Source: Methylotenera sp. (GTDB lineage: Bacteria > Pseudomonadota > Gammaproteobacteria > Burkholderiales > Methylophilaceae). From it: a stretch of DNA of 64,000 nucleotides. Below the pieces are notes generated by a model. That model searched no databases, was not told where the DNA came from, and saw only the letters and a program-made list of their open reading frames with translations. Every line of letters begins with the position of its first letter. Positions within the stretch are counted from its first letter, which is position 1. Shown piece after piece: positions 55,522-63,944 of this stretch. The position numbers were made by a program, and so were the translations under genes. The DNA lies in NCBI GenBank assembly GCA_013141495.1, contig JABFQV010000005.1, positions 58,346 to 122,345 of the forward strand. Reading direction: 5' to 3'.

Positions 55522-56049
55522 ATGAAAAAATACTTATTTTTATCAACGATTGCTCAAGTTCTTACGCTTGCGATAACACTTACGCTCTCAGGACAAGCCT
55601 TTGCTGAAATTTACAAGCATGTAGATGCAGAGGGTCGCGTTACCTACTCTAACATGAAATCAAAAGGCTCAACCCGCCTCGAGCTAGACCCGGACGCCAA
55701 CGTAATCTCCAATGATCGCGCCAGAACTCCGAGTAACAGCACCGCAAATAGACGCACACCAACGCCAGATGGCTTTCCTCGCGTAGATAAAAATACGCAA
55801 AACCAGCGCGATGACAAACGTAAAGAAATTCTACAAAGCGAACTCGCGGCCGAAAGATCCGCTTTAGAACAAGCCAAAAAAGCATATGCTGAGGGCGAAT
55901 CCAACCCTGAAGTTTACAGAACGGCAGAGGGCAAAACTTTTCGCAATGTGCCAAAGTTTGAAGAAAAAATGAAAAACTTGCAAGCTGATGTTGATAACCA
56001 TCAAAAAAATATACAGCTCCTGCAAAAAGAACTCGACGCTCTAAAATAG
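55522..56049 (+). CDS. DUF4124-domain periplasmic protein
   Basis: A 175-residue protein with a signal peptide (cleavage expected after QAFA, residue 28) followed at once by the DUF4124 strand pattern EIYKHVDAEGRVTYSN. A Pro/Thr/Arg-rich stretch follows, then a coiled coil from residue about 95 to the end (LQSELAAERSALEQAKKAYA, MKNLQADVDNHQKNIQLLQK). Function unknown; it is commonly found between glnA and ntrB in betaproteobacteria. Own promoter expected, as it follows the glnA terminator. Confidence 0.85.
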   Translation: MKKYLFLSTIAQVLTLAITLTLSGQAFAEIYKHVDAEGRVTYSNMKSKGSTRLELDPDANVISNDRARTPSNSTANRRTPTPDGFPRVDKNTQNQRDDKRKEILQSELAAERSALEQAKKAYAEGESNPEVYRTAEGKTFRNVPKFEEKMKNLQADVDNHQKNIQLLQKELDALK

Positions 56050-56141
56050 CCATACCAGTTAATTTTCTACCGTCTTTTAGTTGGCTCAACTTTTGCTTTG
56101 TTCATAGTATTATTACTAATAATGATGGGTTCAATACTACT

Positions 56142-57236
56142 ATGGTGCAATCATCGCCTGACCACTTTGCGGGGCTAGAGCATTTAGCTACCGCAATTAT
56201 CTTGCTTGATGATCGCCAGCGCGTGGTTTACATGAACCCAGGCGCTGAAATTATTTTTGCCTTTAGCGCTAACCAAGTTATTGGGCTAAAGATGAATGAG
56301 GTGTTTCCAGACTGCGACATCCTCATGCTCGCCATCAATAACGCCATTCAACAGCAAAGCCCGTTTCGCGAGCATGAATTTACCATTAGCACCCATCGGC
56401 ATCATTCCTTCGCTGTCACCTGCACCGTCACGCCGATCGAATCTCCTGCCGCCAGTTTGATTTTAGAGTTTCAGCCGATGGATGCGCAACTGCGTATCGC
56501 GCGTGAAGAACGCATGCTAATTCAGCAACAAGCCAATGCCGAGCTACTACGCAATTTAGCGCATGAAATCCGCAATCCGCTAGGTGGTTTGCGCGGTGCC
56601 GCGCAACTGCTTGAGCACGAGCTACCGTCACCCGGCCTACGTGAATATACGCAAGTGATTATTAAAGAGGCCGACAGACTGCAAATGCTGATGGATAGGC
56701 TACTGATTCCGCATCGCGTGCCAAAATACCAGCCGACCAATATCCATGAAGTACTAGAGCGCGTAAGAAGCCTGCTACTTGCAGAGTCCCCGCAAACGAT
56801 ACTCATCAAACGTGATTATGATTTAAGCTTGCCAGAGCTAATCGGTGACCGCGAAAAACTGATCCAGGCCGTTTTAAACATTGCGCGCAACGCCGTGCAA
56901 GCCATGCAAGCGCATAAAACACCAGCCAGTCAGATTACCTTTAGAACCCGTGCTGAGCGACAAGTCACGCTGGCAAGAAAGCGTTACCGTGTCGCTATTA
57001 AGTTAGAAATTATTGATAACGGGCCTGGTATCCCAGCCGACATTCGCGACCGCATTTTTTACCCCTTAGTCTCAGGTTCTGAGGGTGGCTCAGGCTTAGG
57101 TTTAACCTTGGCGCAAACTTTTATTACGCAACATCACGGCATGATTGAATGTGAAAGTGAACCAGGCAATACCTGCTTTACGATTTTGTTGCCCATAGAA
57201 ACCACGGCCGTTAAACCTGCAGCGATGATGAAGTAA
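56142..57236 (+). CDS. glnL: Nitrogen regulation sensor kinase NtrB
   Basis: NtrB phosphorylates NtrC under nitrogen limitation and dephosphorylates it with PII. 364 residues: N-terminal PAS domain (LATAIILLDDRQRVVYMNPG), HisKA domain with the phosphorylated His141 (NLAHEIRNPLGGLRGAAQLL), and the HATPase domain with NIARNAVQAMQ (N box), DNGPGIPADIRDRIFYPLVS and GSGLGLTLAQTFITQH (G boxes). No membrane helix, as expected for a soluble PII-responsive kinase. Its partner ntrC lies 237 nt downstream, beyond an inserted repeat element. Confidence 0.94.
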   Translation: MVQSSPDHFAGLEHLATAIILLDDRQRVVYMNPGAEIIFAFSANQVIGLKMNEVFPDCDILMLAINNAIQQQSPFREHEFTISTHRHHSFAVTCTVTPIESPAASLILEFQPMDAQLRIAREERMLIQQQANAELLRNLAHEIRNPLGGLRGAAQLLEHELPSPGLREYTQVIIKEADRLQMLMDRLLIPHRVPKYQPTNIHEVLERVRSLLLAESPQTILIKRDYDLSLPELIGDREKLIQAVLNIARNAVQAMQAHKTPASQITFRTRAERQVTLARKRYRVAIKLEIIDNGPGIPADIRDRIFYPLVSGSEGGSGLGLTLAQTFITQHHGMIECESEPGNTCFTILLPIETTAVKPAAMMK

Positions 57237-57266
57237 GCGCGAATTTATTCGCGATAACTTCCATGC

Positions 57267-57440
57267 GAGAGCTTTGCATGAAGCTAAAAATAGCACTATT
57301 TTTTAACCAAAATATCAAGCCCGTCATTCTGAGCGTAGCGAAGAATCCAATATAATCAATTAGTTGCCTGGATTCTTCGCTACGCTCAGAATGACAAAAT
57401 TAACGTTTTTAGCAATAAAGCAGCTTCGTGCAAAGCTCTC
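57267..57440. mobile_element. MITE-like element, family B, with nested REP hairpin and 5-bp target duplication
   Basis: A 174-bp element inserted between ntrB and ntrC. Terminal inverted repeats of 19 bp, GAGAGCTTTGCATGAAGCT (57267-57285) and its reverse complement with one mismatch (57422-57440). The duplication CATGC occurs directly outside each end (57262-57266 and 57441-57445). Inside is a perfect 27-bp inverted repeat (57323-57349 and 57369-57395) starting GTCATTCTGAGCG and closing with GAATGAC, like widespread REP hairpins. One end of the same family occurs at 59005. It may end or weaken the ntrB-ntrC transcript. Confidence 0.85.
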
Positions 57441-57473
57441 CATGCATATTTTAATTATTATTTTGAGAACCAA

Positions 57474-58871
57474 ATGAAACCAATCTGGATCATCGACGAC
57501 GACAAATCTATCCGCTGGGTATTTGAAAAAGCCCTTGCGCGCACAGATTTAGAATTTAAAACCTTCTCATCTGTGGCTGAGGCGCTAAACGCACTTGAGC
57601 GCGAACAACCGCAAGTCGTGGTCAGCGACATCCGCATGCCCAACGGTTCTGGTTTAGATTTCTTAAGCGAAATCAAACGCCAATACCCTGATATTCCCGT
57701 CATCATCATGACCGCATATTCAGACCTTGAAAGCGCAGTGGCAGCATTTCAAGGCGGTGCATTTGAATACCTGGCAAAACCATTCGACGTTGATCAAGCC
57801 ATTGATATTATCAAACGCGCGGTTGATGAAAGCACAAGGCAAGCCTCTGAAACCGCAAACAATATCAGCACAGAAGAAACGCCTGAAATCATCGGCCAAG
57901 CGCCATCAATGCAAGAAGTGTTTAGAGCCATTGGGCGGTTAAGCCGCTCGCACGCCACCGTACTCCTCAATGGCGAATCCGGTAGCGGTAAAGAGCTGGT
58001 CGCGCGCGCGCTGCACCGCCATAGCCCACGTGCAGACAAACCTTTTATTGCCATTAACACTGCGGCTATTCCAAAAGACTTGCTCGAATCAGAACTCTTT
58101 GGTCATGAGCGCGGTGCATTTACAGGCGCCGCCGCCTCGCGTCGCGGACGCTTTGAACAAGCCGACACCGGCACCTTGTTTTTAGATGAAATCGGCGACA
58201 TGCCAGCCGACCTGCAAACACGGCTGCTACGCGTACTCAGTGACGGCCAGTTTTACCGCGTAGGCGGCCACCAACCGATTAAAGTCAACGTACGCATCAT
58301 TGCCGCTACCCACCAAGATCTAGAAGAACGCGTTAAAACCGGATTGTTTCGAGAAGACTTGTTTCACCGCCTGAATGTCATTAGGCTCCGGCTACCTGCA
58401 CTACGTGAACGCCGTGAAGATATTCCATTACTAATAAAACATTTTCTACAACACAGCGCCACCGAGCTCGGCGTAGAAACCAAACAACCCTCAGTAGCCG
58501 CACTTAAATACCTAAGCGCCGTTAACTGGAGCGGCAATGTGCGCCAATTAGAAAACGTATGCCACTGGCTAACCGTGATGGCACCAGGTCAAAATATTGA
58601 CATTGCCGACCTGCCGCCAGAACTAAAAGAAGATAACACCAAAGCTAACGCAACTAGCTCATGGCAAGAAGCCCTTGCCGCTGAAGTTACAGACGCGCTT
58701 AACCGTGGGGAGAAAAACGTGCTTGAAACGCGCACGCACATATTTGAACGCATCTTAATTGAGAAAGCCTTGGCACATACCCACGGCCGCCGTATTGAAG
58801 CCGCAAATCAGCTAGGCATGGGGCGCAATACATTGACAAGGAAAATACAGGAGTTGGGGATAGAAGAGTAA
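57474..58871 (+). CDS. glnG: Nitrogen regulation response regulator NtrC
   Basis: The sigma-54 activator of nitrogen-stress genes, 465 residues. Receiver domain with IIDDD and the phosphorylated Asp52 ([13 protein letters not shown]); AAA+ domain with Walker A GESGSGKE (near 165), the sigma-54 contact GAFTGA (near 215), Walker B FLDEIGDM and [18 protein letters not shown]-terminal Fis-type helix-turn-helix ([23 protein letters not shown] pattern). It should bind the two sites upstream of glnA at 53749-53795. Its ribosome-binding site is weak, and it begins 33 nt after the family B element. Confidence 0.96.
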   Translation: MKPIWIIDDDKSIRWVFEKALARTDLEFKTFSSVAEALNALEREQPQVVVSDIRMPNGSGLDFLSEIKRQYPDIPVIIMTAYSDLESAVAAFQGGAFEYLAKPFDVDQAIDIIKRAVDESTRQASETANNISTEETPEIIGQAPSMQEVFRAIGRLSRSHATVLLNGESGSGKELVARALHRHSPRADKPFIAINTAAIPKDLLESELFGHERGAFTGAAASRRGRFEQADTGTLFLDEIGDMPADLQTRLLRVLSDGQFYRVGGHQPIKVNVRIIAATHQDLEERVKTGLFREDLFHRLNVIRLRLPALRERREDIPLLIKHFLQHSATELGVETKQPSVAALKYLSAVNWSGNVRQLENVCHWLTVMAPGQNIDIADLPPELKEDNTKANATSSWQEALAAEVTDALNRGEKNVLETRTHIFERILIEKALAHTHGRRIEAANQLGMGRNTLTRKIQELGIEE

Positions 58872-59004
58872 TTAATGTAGAGAGCAACTTAAAAAACAGC
58901 AACCGATGTTACGAGACCATTCTTAAGGGTACCTCGAATAAATTTGCACACACAACTTGCCCTTATTAAGAAGCTGCTCTTCTATGAATTTTTTATTATT
59001 TAAT

Positions 59005-59040
59005 GAGAGCTTTGCACGAAACTAAAAACAGCGCTATTTA
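59005..59040. repeat. Solo end of the family B element
   Basis: GAGAGCTTTGCACGAAACT followed by AAAAACAGCGCTATTTA matches the left end of the element at 57267 for about 35 bp with few mismatches. No matching inverted end was found nearby, so it is a fragment, only 10 bp from the left edge of the Y1 transposase unit. The rest of 58872-59065 holds nothing recognised. Confidence 0.7.
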
Positions 59041-59050
59041 AATGGTTAAA

Positions 59051-59831
59051 TGGGGTCAGACACGATTATTGCTCACTCATTTTTGGTCTGCCCACCCCCT
59101 TAGATACTGCCGGCCGATTACTTAACAAAGCTATTGTTGCCTTAAATTTATCACCGCCTAATGCCCATCCTTTATGCACACTCTCACGTATATTGATTAA
59201 ATCATCTTTCTCAATTTCAGCATTAAACAGTGCCTGATAGCCAGTCTGCCGCTCAGCTAAATTTAGTCCCAGCCTTAAATACTCCTCATGCGGTTGCAAC
59301 CACTCCGTATTTAGCCCTACAACACCTAATGCATTAAAAGCGTAGCTAGACCATGGATACTCCGCAGGGTGCTGACACATGCCAGCGCGCACTGGGTTGA
59401 GTTCGATATAACGCATTACCGTCAACAAATAACGCTCACTATCCACCACCGTTGCGCGATAGCGCCCCTCCCATAGCGTGCCGCTTCGTTTATAGGTAAA
59501 GTTAAAATATTGCACATATTTCCTACCGACAGATTGAAACACTTTGCTAACACTATTTTCAAATAGCGGTGTTGCTAATAGATGTATATGGTTGGTCATC
59601 CAAACATAGGCGTGAATCATTAGCCCATATTGCTTTGCAGCTTCAATCAATGCATCCCTAAAGAACTGGTAATCAGCTTCAGTTGCAAAAATTACCTGCC
59701 TATTATTACCACGTTGAATAATATGCTGCGGCTGACCTGGTACAACGTATCTTGGAAGACGTGCCATGATTTTTATAATTAAATTTAATGACTAAGAAGT
59801 ATGTAAGTTTAGCATAAATCGTGTCTGACCC
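59051..59831 (-). mobile_element. REP-associated Y1 transposase unit flanked by TGGGGTCAGACACGATT repeats
   Basis: The transposase gene is bracketed by inverted copies of GGGTCAGACACGATT (59053-59067 and, reverse-complemented, 59817-59831). The left copy overlaps the gene's stop codon. Similar words occur again at 60393 and, changed, at 62785. This arrangement is typical for a single-copy chromosomal RAYT with its own repeat. Confidence 0.7.
59066..59767 (-). CDS. REP-associated tyrosine transposase (RAYT, Y1/IS200-like)
   Basis: A 233-residue HUH single-strand nuclease. The metal-binding HUH is NHIHLL (His60-Ile-His62) and the nucleophile Tyr lies in VGRKYVQYFNF (Tyr84 or Tyr87). The start MARLPRYVVPGQPQHIIQRG, then MRYIELNPVRAGMCQHPAEYPWSSY, are family hallmarks. 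RAYTs spread REP sequences rather than themselves. Its C-terminal extension (after residue 185) is basic. Which of the REP families in this window it serves is undetermined. Confidence 0.92.
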   Translation of the reverse strand: MARLPRYVVPGQPQHIIQRGNNRQVIFATEADYQFFRDALIEAAKQYGLMIHAYVWMTNHIHLLATPLFENSVSKVFQSVGRKYVQYFNFTYKRSGTLWEGRYRATVVDSERYLLTVMRYIELNPVRAGMCQHPAEYPWSSYAFNALGVVGLNTEWLQPHEEYLRLGLNLAERQTGYQALFNAEIEKDDLINIRESVHKGWALGGDKFKATIALLSNRPAVSKGVGRPKMSEQ

Positions 59832-59892
59832 TATTTACGCTGTGCTAATGGTTGGCATTGCAATATTCCAAATAAATAGATTCAGTTAAATT

Positions 59893-60093
59893 TTAAGCGG
59901 CCAACTTAGACTGCTCACTATGAAAAGGAATTAAGCCGGCAGCAACGGCATCTAAAATAACCATTTGAACGATGCTCCCATCAGCCGCATAACTGACGTT
60001 CACATTCCAGTCTTGTGAGGTTTCACGCGTGATTGGCTTGTCATTAAAAATAAGCTCTAAAATGTCATCTTCAGGGTAATAAATTGTTTTCAT
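59893..60093 (-). CDS. DUF2283 family protein (putative antitoxin)
   Basis: A 66-residue protein: MKTIYYPEDDILELIF, then DWNVNVSYAADGSIVQMVILD, matches DUF2283, a small beta-rich family usually encoded beside a DUF4258/BrnT-like protein. It starts 2 nt after the DUF4258 gene, so the two are co-translated. Antitoxin role is inferred from that pairing only. Confidence 0.75.
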   Translation of the reverse strand: MKTIYYPEDDILELIFNDKPITRETSQDWNVNVSYAADGSIVQMVILDAVAAGLIPFHSEQSKLAA

Positions 60094-60095
60094 AT

Positions 60096-60314
60096 TTACT
60101 CCAATTCAAAATGGTGCATTATCGTTTTAATTACCAAAACAGACTCTATAACAACAGCTACGCACAATAAATTATCATTTCTATCCGCATAGGCTTTATA
60201 AATCCACAAGTGTGTTTCATCTTTATATTGAGTCATACCAGTCTCGACTAAGTCGATAATAATTTCTTCGGTAACGTCGCGTTCCGCCATACGCAATTTT
60301 GCATGGTGACTCAT
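60096..60314 (-). CDS. DUF4258 family protein (putative toxin)
   Basis: ATG at 60314 (GGAAG 7 nt upstream) gives 72 residues; the frame is open to 60347 without a ribosome-binding site. MSHHAKLRMAERDVTEEIII followed by ETHLWIYKAYADRNDNLLCVAVVIESVLVIKTIMH fits DUF4258, a RelE/BrnT-like small fold. With the DUF2283 gene it forms a likely toxin-antitoxin pair lying between two copies of the GTGTCTGACCC repeat. Confidence 0.75.
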   Translation of the reverse strand: MSHHAKLRMAERDVTEEIIIDLVETGMTQYKDETHLWIYKAYADRNDNLLCVAVVIESVLVIKTIMHHFELE

Positions 60315-60390
60315 TCTAACTTCCAACAGAAATCTATTGCTATACATACGTTAATCATACGCTAATAATGTAAGGGGGTGAAAATTTAGA

Positions 60391-60430
60391 ATAAATCGTG
60401 TCTGACCCCATTTATTCATGACCCCATTTA
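60391..60430. repeat. Repeat of the GTGTCTGACCCC family with a tandem partial copy
   Basis: ATAAATCGTGTCTGACCCC followed by ATTTATTC is repeated in part directly after as ATGACCCCATTTATTC. Same orientation as the copy at 59813-59831, so the DUF4258/DUF2283 pair is held between direct repeats. Confidence 0.7.
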
Positions 60431-60439
60431 TTCAACGTA

Positions 60440-60467
60440 AAAAAACGGCATCCGAAGATGCCGTTTT
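60440..60467 (-). terminator. Intrinsic terminator of the porin gene
   Basis: Arms AACGGCATC and GATGCCGTT with loop CGAA (60445-60466), A run left and T run right, so it may act both ways; it lies about 45 nt after the porin stop. Confidence 0.9.
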
Positions 60468-60510
60468 TGTTTATGCTTCTAAACTACAGCAGGGTAAACC
60501 CTGCGTTATC

Positions 60511-61755
60511 CTAGAAGAATAAGATAGCGCCCAATGAGAAGTTGTCATTGTCAGCATCTTTAACACCAGCTTTGTGTGAAGATGATGAAATTTGGTTGTA
60601 TTCAGCAACCAAGTTCAAGTGTTTAGTCAATGGGTGGTAAGCACCAACTGTCCAACGCTCGTTATCTTCAACTAAGTTGTTACCTGAAGTTTTATCAAGA
60701 CGTGTTTGATCTAAACTAGAAATACCGTAAGCAACACCAAGTTTAGTACCTACACCTGGAATTGTGTAAGCAGCTTGTACGTAGCCACCGTTTGAATCAC
60801 GACTGTTACCTTTAGCATCAAATGCGTTTGCTAAGAAACCAGTTGTACCTAAACCTTTACCATCATAGTAGTAACCAGTTAAAGCAAAACCAGCAACGTT
60901 TACAGTAGCACCGATATCTAAGCCACGTGCAGTTTCGTTACCATAGTTAAGAACACCAGCACCAGTACCTAAATCTTCAACTTTTTGAGTAATGAAACCA
61001 GCCCACACTTTACCAGCTACATCGCCAGCCCACTCGTAAGTTGCTTGACCTTCAAAGCCAGGAGTACTTGTGCTTTGGTTTACTGCACCTGCAGTAAAAC
61101 CTGAGCCTGCTTTTGCAGTTGTTGCATTCCATGGTTGTGTTACACCAACAGCAAAGCTAAAGCCATTGAAGTTTGGTGAAGCGTAAGAAATTTGCGCTTT
61201 CCAATCAGCGTACAAGTAACCTGATCCGATACCACCTAAAGTAGTTGTACCTGTAGTGTTAGTACCAGCTGCGCCAACGCCTAACAATGTAATGTCAGAC
61301 AGAATCGCTGTAGAACCAAAAATACCTAAATCACGACCAGCTTTGATAGTACCCCAAGATTTATCACCGAATGTCAAGAATGATTGACGGTTTTCTTGAC
61401 CAGCTGTACTTAATGAGTTGGCTGAAGCAATACCTGGTTGAATGCTGATTGTGAAACCAACATCTAAGTCGTTTTGACGTGTTTTACCAGATACTGATAA
61501 GAATGATGGCAACAAACCTGTAGTGATTGTTGTTTGCGCATCTTCACCAGCTGCATTTTCAGCACCAGCTAATGCACCACCAGCTGTAGCAGCTGAGTTA
61601 GCACGTGTTTCTGCTTTGTTGTAGCTGTAGTAAGCATTAACGTTACCGCCAATGTCTAAAGTCCAATCGCCAGCTGGAATTGAAATACCAGCATTAGCGC
61701 TTGAAGCTGCAGCGATTAAAGCTGAAGCAACTGCTAATTTAATTGTTGTTTTCAT
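60511..61755 (-). CDS. Outer-membrane beta-barrel porin
   Basis: ATG at 61755, preceded by GGAGA, starts MKTTIKLAVASALIAAASSA and gives 414 residues; a further upstream start at 61851 is rejected. Signal peptide cleavage is expected after SSANA (22). The mature protein has the alternating pattern of a Gram-negative porin (DWTLDIGGNVNAYYSYN at the start, NFSLGAILFF with terminal Phe at the end) and Gly/Asn/Thr-rich loops. Codons are strongly biased, as in a highly expressed gene. The substrate is not evident. Transcribed with its own promoter from the 372-nt gap upstream. Confidence 0.9.
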   Translation of the reverse strand: MKTTIKLAVASALIAAASSANAGISIPAGDWTLDIGGNVNAYYSYNKAETRANSAATAGGALAGAENAAGEDAQTTITTGLLPSFLSVSGKTRQNDLDVGFTISIQPGIASANSLSTAGQENRQSFLTFGDKSWGTIKAGRDLGIFGSTAILSDITLLGVGAAGTNTTGTTTLGGIGSGYLYADWKAQISYASPNFNGFSFAVGVTQPWNATTAKAGSGFTAGAVNQSTSTPGFEGQATYEWAGDVAGKVWAGFITQKVEDLGTGAGVLNYGNETARGLDIGATVNVAGFALTGYYYDGKGLGTTGFLANAFDAKGNSRDSNGGYVQAAYTIPGVGTKLGVAYGISSLDQTRLDKTSGNNLVEDNERWTVGAYHPLTKHLNLVAEYNQISSSSHKAGVKDADNDNFSLGAILFF

Positions 61756-62127
61756 ATAAATCTCCATAAAAATATATTGCGTTTGTATTACTTGATTACC
61801 TAAACTTACTTTAGCTAGTGCGGAGTAGGAAGCCAGTACTGGTTTTCCCATTCTTACTAAGTGCTAAAGCACTAAGGCGAATGTAAAAGTTTGCAAACTC
61901 TCTCGACTTTCACTACTTTGCAAGGCTAGCTAACAAGCAGTTTCATCAAGAAGGTGTTGCTAATATACCCAAGTGATTTGGCTGGCACAACCTAAAATTA
62001 GCATTTTTGTCACATTTGTTTACATTTGTTGTAAATTTACAACATTGGGGGGGGTAGGCTGTTATGTACCACGGGCACTCCGATTTTCGAGTGCCATAAG
62101 GATCAGACTCGATTTAACGCTTAAGCA
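61756..62127. other. Intergenic region upstream of the porin
   Basis: No gene. It holds the porin leader and promoter, a palindrome AGTGCT-aa-AGCACT near 61860, a run of eight G (62047-62054), and a 7-bp-arm hairpin GGCACTC/GAGTGCC (62074-62095) near the end of the antitoxin gene. No clear -35/-10 pair was recognised. Confidence 0.4.
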
Positions 62128-62418
62128 TTAAGCAGCCAGTAATTCACGCAACACTTCAGGATGTTTAGTCGCAACGGTAATTAATGTTCTAGCAGCACCA
62201 GATGGTGTAATTCTTCCTTGCTCCCAGCCTTGTAAAGTGCGTACAGACACACCCAATAGGCTAGCAAATTGACTTTGAGAAAGCCCTGTGTTGTGACGAA
62301 CACTCACAACTTCAGGTATTTCAACAATGGTGGAGCGTGCAACCTTGCCAGATTTTAACTCACGCGCAGAGGCTAATAAGTCAGCTTTGAATTGCTCCAA
62401 TTCAATATCTTTAATCAT
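62128..62418 (-). CDS. XRE-type antitoxin (NadS/HigA-like)
   Basis: ATG at 62418 after AGGAG gives 96 residues. The HTH lies at about 45-70 (TGLSQSQFASLLGVSVRTLQ then GWEQGRITPSGAARTLI), the pattern of HigA/NadS-type antitoxins placed after their toxin gene. It overlaps the toxin gene by 8 nt and should autoregulate the pair. Confidence 0.88.
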   Translation of the reverse strand: MIKDIELEQFKADLLASARELKSGKVARSTIVEIPEVVSVRHNTGLSQSQFASLLGVSVRTLQGWEQGRITPSGAARTLITVATKHPEVLRELLAA

Positions 62419-62725
62419 GATAAAACTCCTCTTTAAGTTGTGCAAAAAATTCAGCGGGTAAGTTATCAAATTTTGATTTTGCATAAACAATCAATAAGCC
62501 AATCTTGCCCAGTTCAAGTTGATTAGAATAAATCACTCTCACGCCACCACGCTTACCCATCCCTTGACGTGACCAACGCACCTTACGGCAACCGCCGCTG
62601 TTCGGTATGACATCGCCTGCCAATGGATTAACTGCTATCCAATTAATAAATGCAATACGTTCATCTTCCGCCCATATTTGGTTTGCATATTTAATAAAAA
62701 CGCTTGTTTCAATAACGGTAAACAT
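62411..62725 (-). CDS. RelE/HigB-like toxin
   Basis: A 104-residue protein beginning MFTVIETSVFIKYANQIWAE; NSGGCRKVRWSRQGMGKRGG, VRVIYSN and LLIVYAKSKFDNLPAEFFAQL match the HigB/RelE subset with C-terminal helix. The basic residues (KVRWSR, KRGGVRV, KSKFDN) are at the mRNA-interferase positions of the family. Toxin gene first, antitoxin second, as in higBA. RNA cleavage is inferred by homology. Confidence 0.86.
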   Translation of the reverse strand: MFTVIETSVFIKYANQIWAEDERIAFINWIAVNPLAGDVIPNSGGCRKVRWSRQGMGKRGGVRVIYSNQLELGKIGLLIVYAKSKFDNLPAEFFAQLKEEFYHD

Positions 62726-62784
62726 ATATTCAGTATACTCTTAAAAAGTATAGTTAACAATAAAACAGAGCTGAGCTGCATGAT

Positions 62785-62807
62785 AAAAAGGGCTCAGACC
62801 CCTTTTT
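62785..62807 (-). terminator. Terminator-like hairpin after dgt, from a GGGTCAGAC-type repeat
   Basis: AAAAAGGG-ctcaga-CCCCTTTTT, with a T run on the minus strand, 12 nt after the dgt stop codon. The core GGGCTCAGACCCC resembles the RAYT-unit word GGGGTCAGAC, so a mobile repeat may have been used as a terminator. Confidence 0.65.
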
Positions 62808-62819
62808 ACGCTTCGTGGT

Positions 62820-63944
62820 TTACAAATATTCTTCTACTGTAAATAACTTACGATGCTCGCGTATTGCATAGCGGTCGGTCATGCCGGCAATGTAGTCGGC
62901 CACCGCGCGCGGTTTGTCGATTTCAGCGTAGGTTTGAAATTCGTTGGGTAATAGCCCTGTATTTTCAAAAAACACGGCAAATAGCTCGCGCACGATGCGG
63001 GCGGCTTTTGCGCTCATGCGGTTGACTTTGTAATGGTGATACAGATTTTTGCGTAAAAATTGTTTGAGTTTTTGATTTTGTGCGGCGATTTCATCACTAA
63101 AATTAACCAGTGGCGGTAGCTGGCGAATATCGGCGATGCTTTGTGGCTGTTGTTGTGCAATGTTGTGTGCGCTTTGCGTGCATAAATCCACCACTAAGGT
63201 GTTGATCATGCGCCGTACGGTTTCGTGTATCAGGCGTTTTTGTTCTAGTTTTGGGTACTTGGTTTTTACCTCGGCTAGATTTTGCGCAAACAGCTCTACT
63301 TTTGACAATTGCTCAATGGTGATTAAGCCTGAGCGTAAGCCATCATCTATATCATGGTTGTTATAGGCGATTTCATCGGCGTAGTTGGTGAGTTGCGCTT
63401 CTAAACTGGGGCTGGTTTTATCGATGAAGCGTTGACCTACGTCACCTAGTTGTCTGGCGTTTTTAATGGAGCAGTGCTTGAGAATGCCTTCACGCACTTC
63501 AAAGGTTAAGTTTAGCCCATCAAACTCAGCATAACGCTGTTCAAGTTGTTCTACCACGCGTAATGATTGCAGGTTGTGTTCAAAGCCACCAAAGTCGCGC
63601 ATACATTCATTGAGTGCATCTTGCCCGGCGTGACCAAAGGGCGTGTGTCCTAAATCATGCGCCAATGCGATGGCCTCGGTGAGGTCTTCATGCAGGTTGA
63701 GTGTGCGCGCGATGCCACGCGCCATTTGGGCGACTTCTAAGCTGTGCGTTAAGCGCGTACGGAATAAATCACCTTCGTGGTTTACAAATACTTGCGTTTT
63801 GTATTCAAGGCGGCGAAAAGCGGTGGAGTGAATAATGCGGTCACGGTCGCGCTGAAAGGCGTTGCGGGTGGTGGATGGCGGCTCGTTAAATTGGCGACCT
63901 ATGGATAGTGCAGGATTGGCGGCGTAGGGGGCGAGTGGGTTCAT
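62820..63944 (-). CDS. dgt: Deoxyguanosinetriphosphate triphosphohydrolase-like protein
   Basis: A 374-residue HD-domain enzyme of the dNTPase family, which splits dNTPs (classically dGTP) into nucleoside and triphosphate. HD-type ligands: His67 in [17 protein letters not shown], His96 and Asp97 in [16 protein letters not shown], and Asp in [16 protein letters not shown]. The first 45 residues ([36 protein letters not shown]) match the shorter type-2 Dgt proteins. Upstream the window ends in a short non-coding stretch (63945-64000). Confidence 0.92.
   Translation of the reverse strand: MNPLAPYAANPALSIGRQFNEPPSTTRNAFQRDRDRIIHSTAFRRLEYKTQVFVNHEGDLFRTRLTHSLEVAQMARGIARTLNLHEDLTEAIALAHDLGHTPFGHAGQDALNECMRDFGGFEHNLQSLRVVEQLEQRYAEFDGLNLTFEVREGILKHCSIKNARQLGDVGQRFIDKTSPSLEAQLTNYADEIAYNNHDIDDGLRSGLITIEQLSKVELFAQNLAEVKTKYPKLEQKRLIHETVRRMINTLVVDLCTQSAHNIAQQQPQSIADIRQLPPLVNFSDEIAAQNQKLKQFLRKNLYHHYKVNRMSAKAARIVRELFAVFFENTGLLPNEFQTYAEIDKPRAVADYIAGMTDRYAIREHRKLFTVEEYL

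Noticed and set aside
62047..62054. Run of eight G as a phase-variation tract for the porin
   Set aside because: It is about 290 nt from the porin ATG and not in a recognised promoter; length variation cannot be seen from one sequence.
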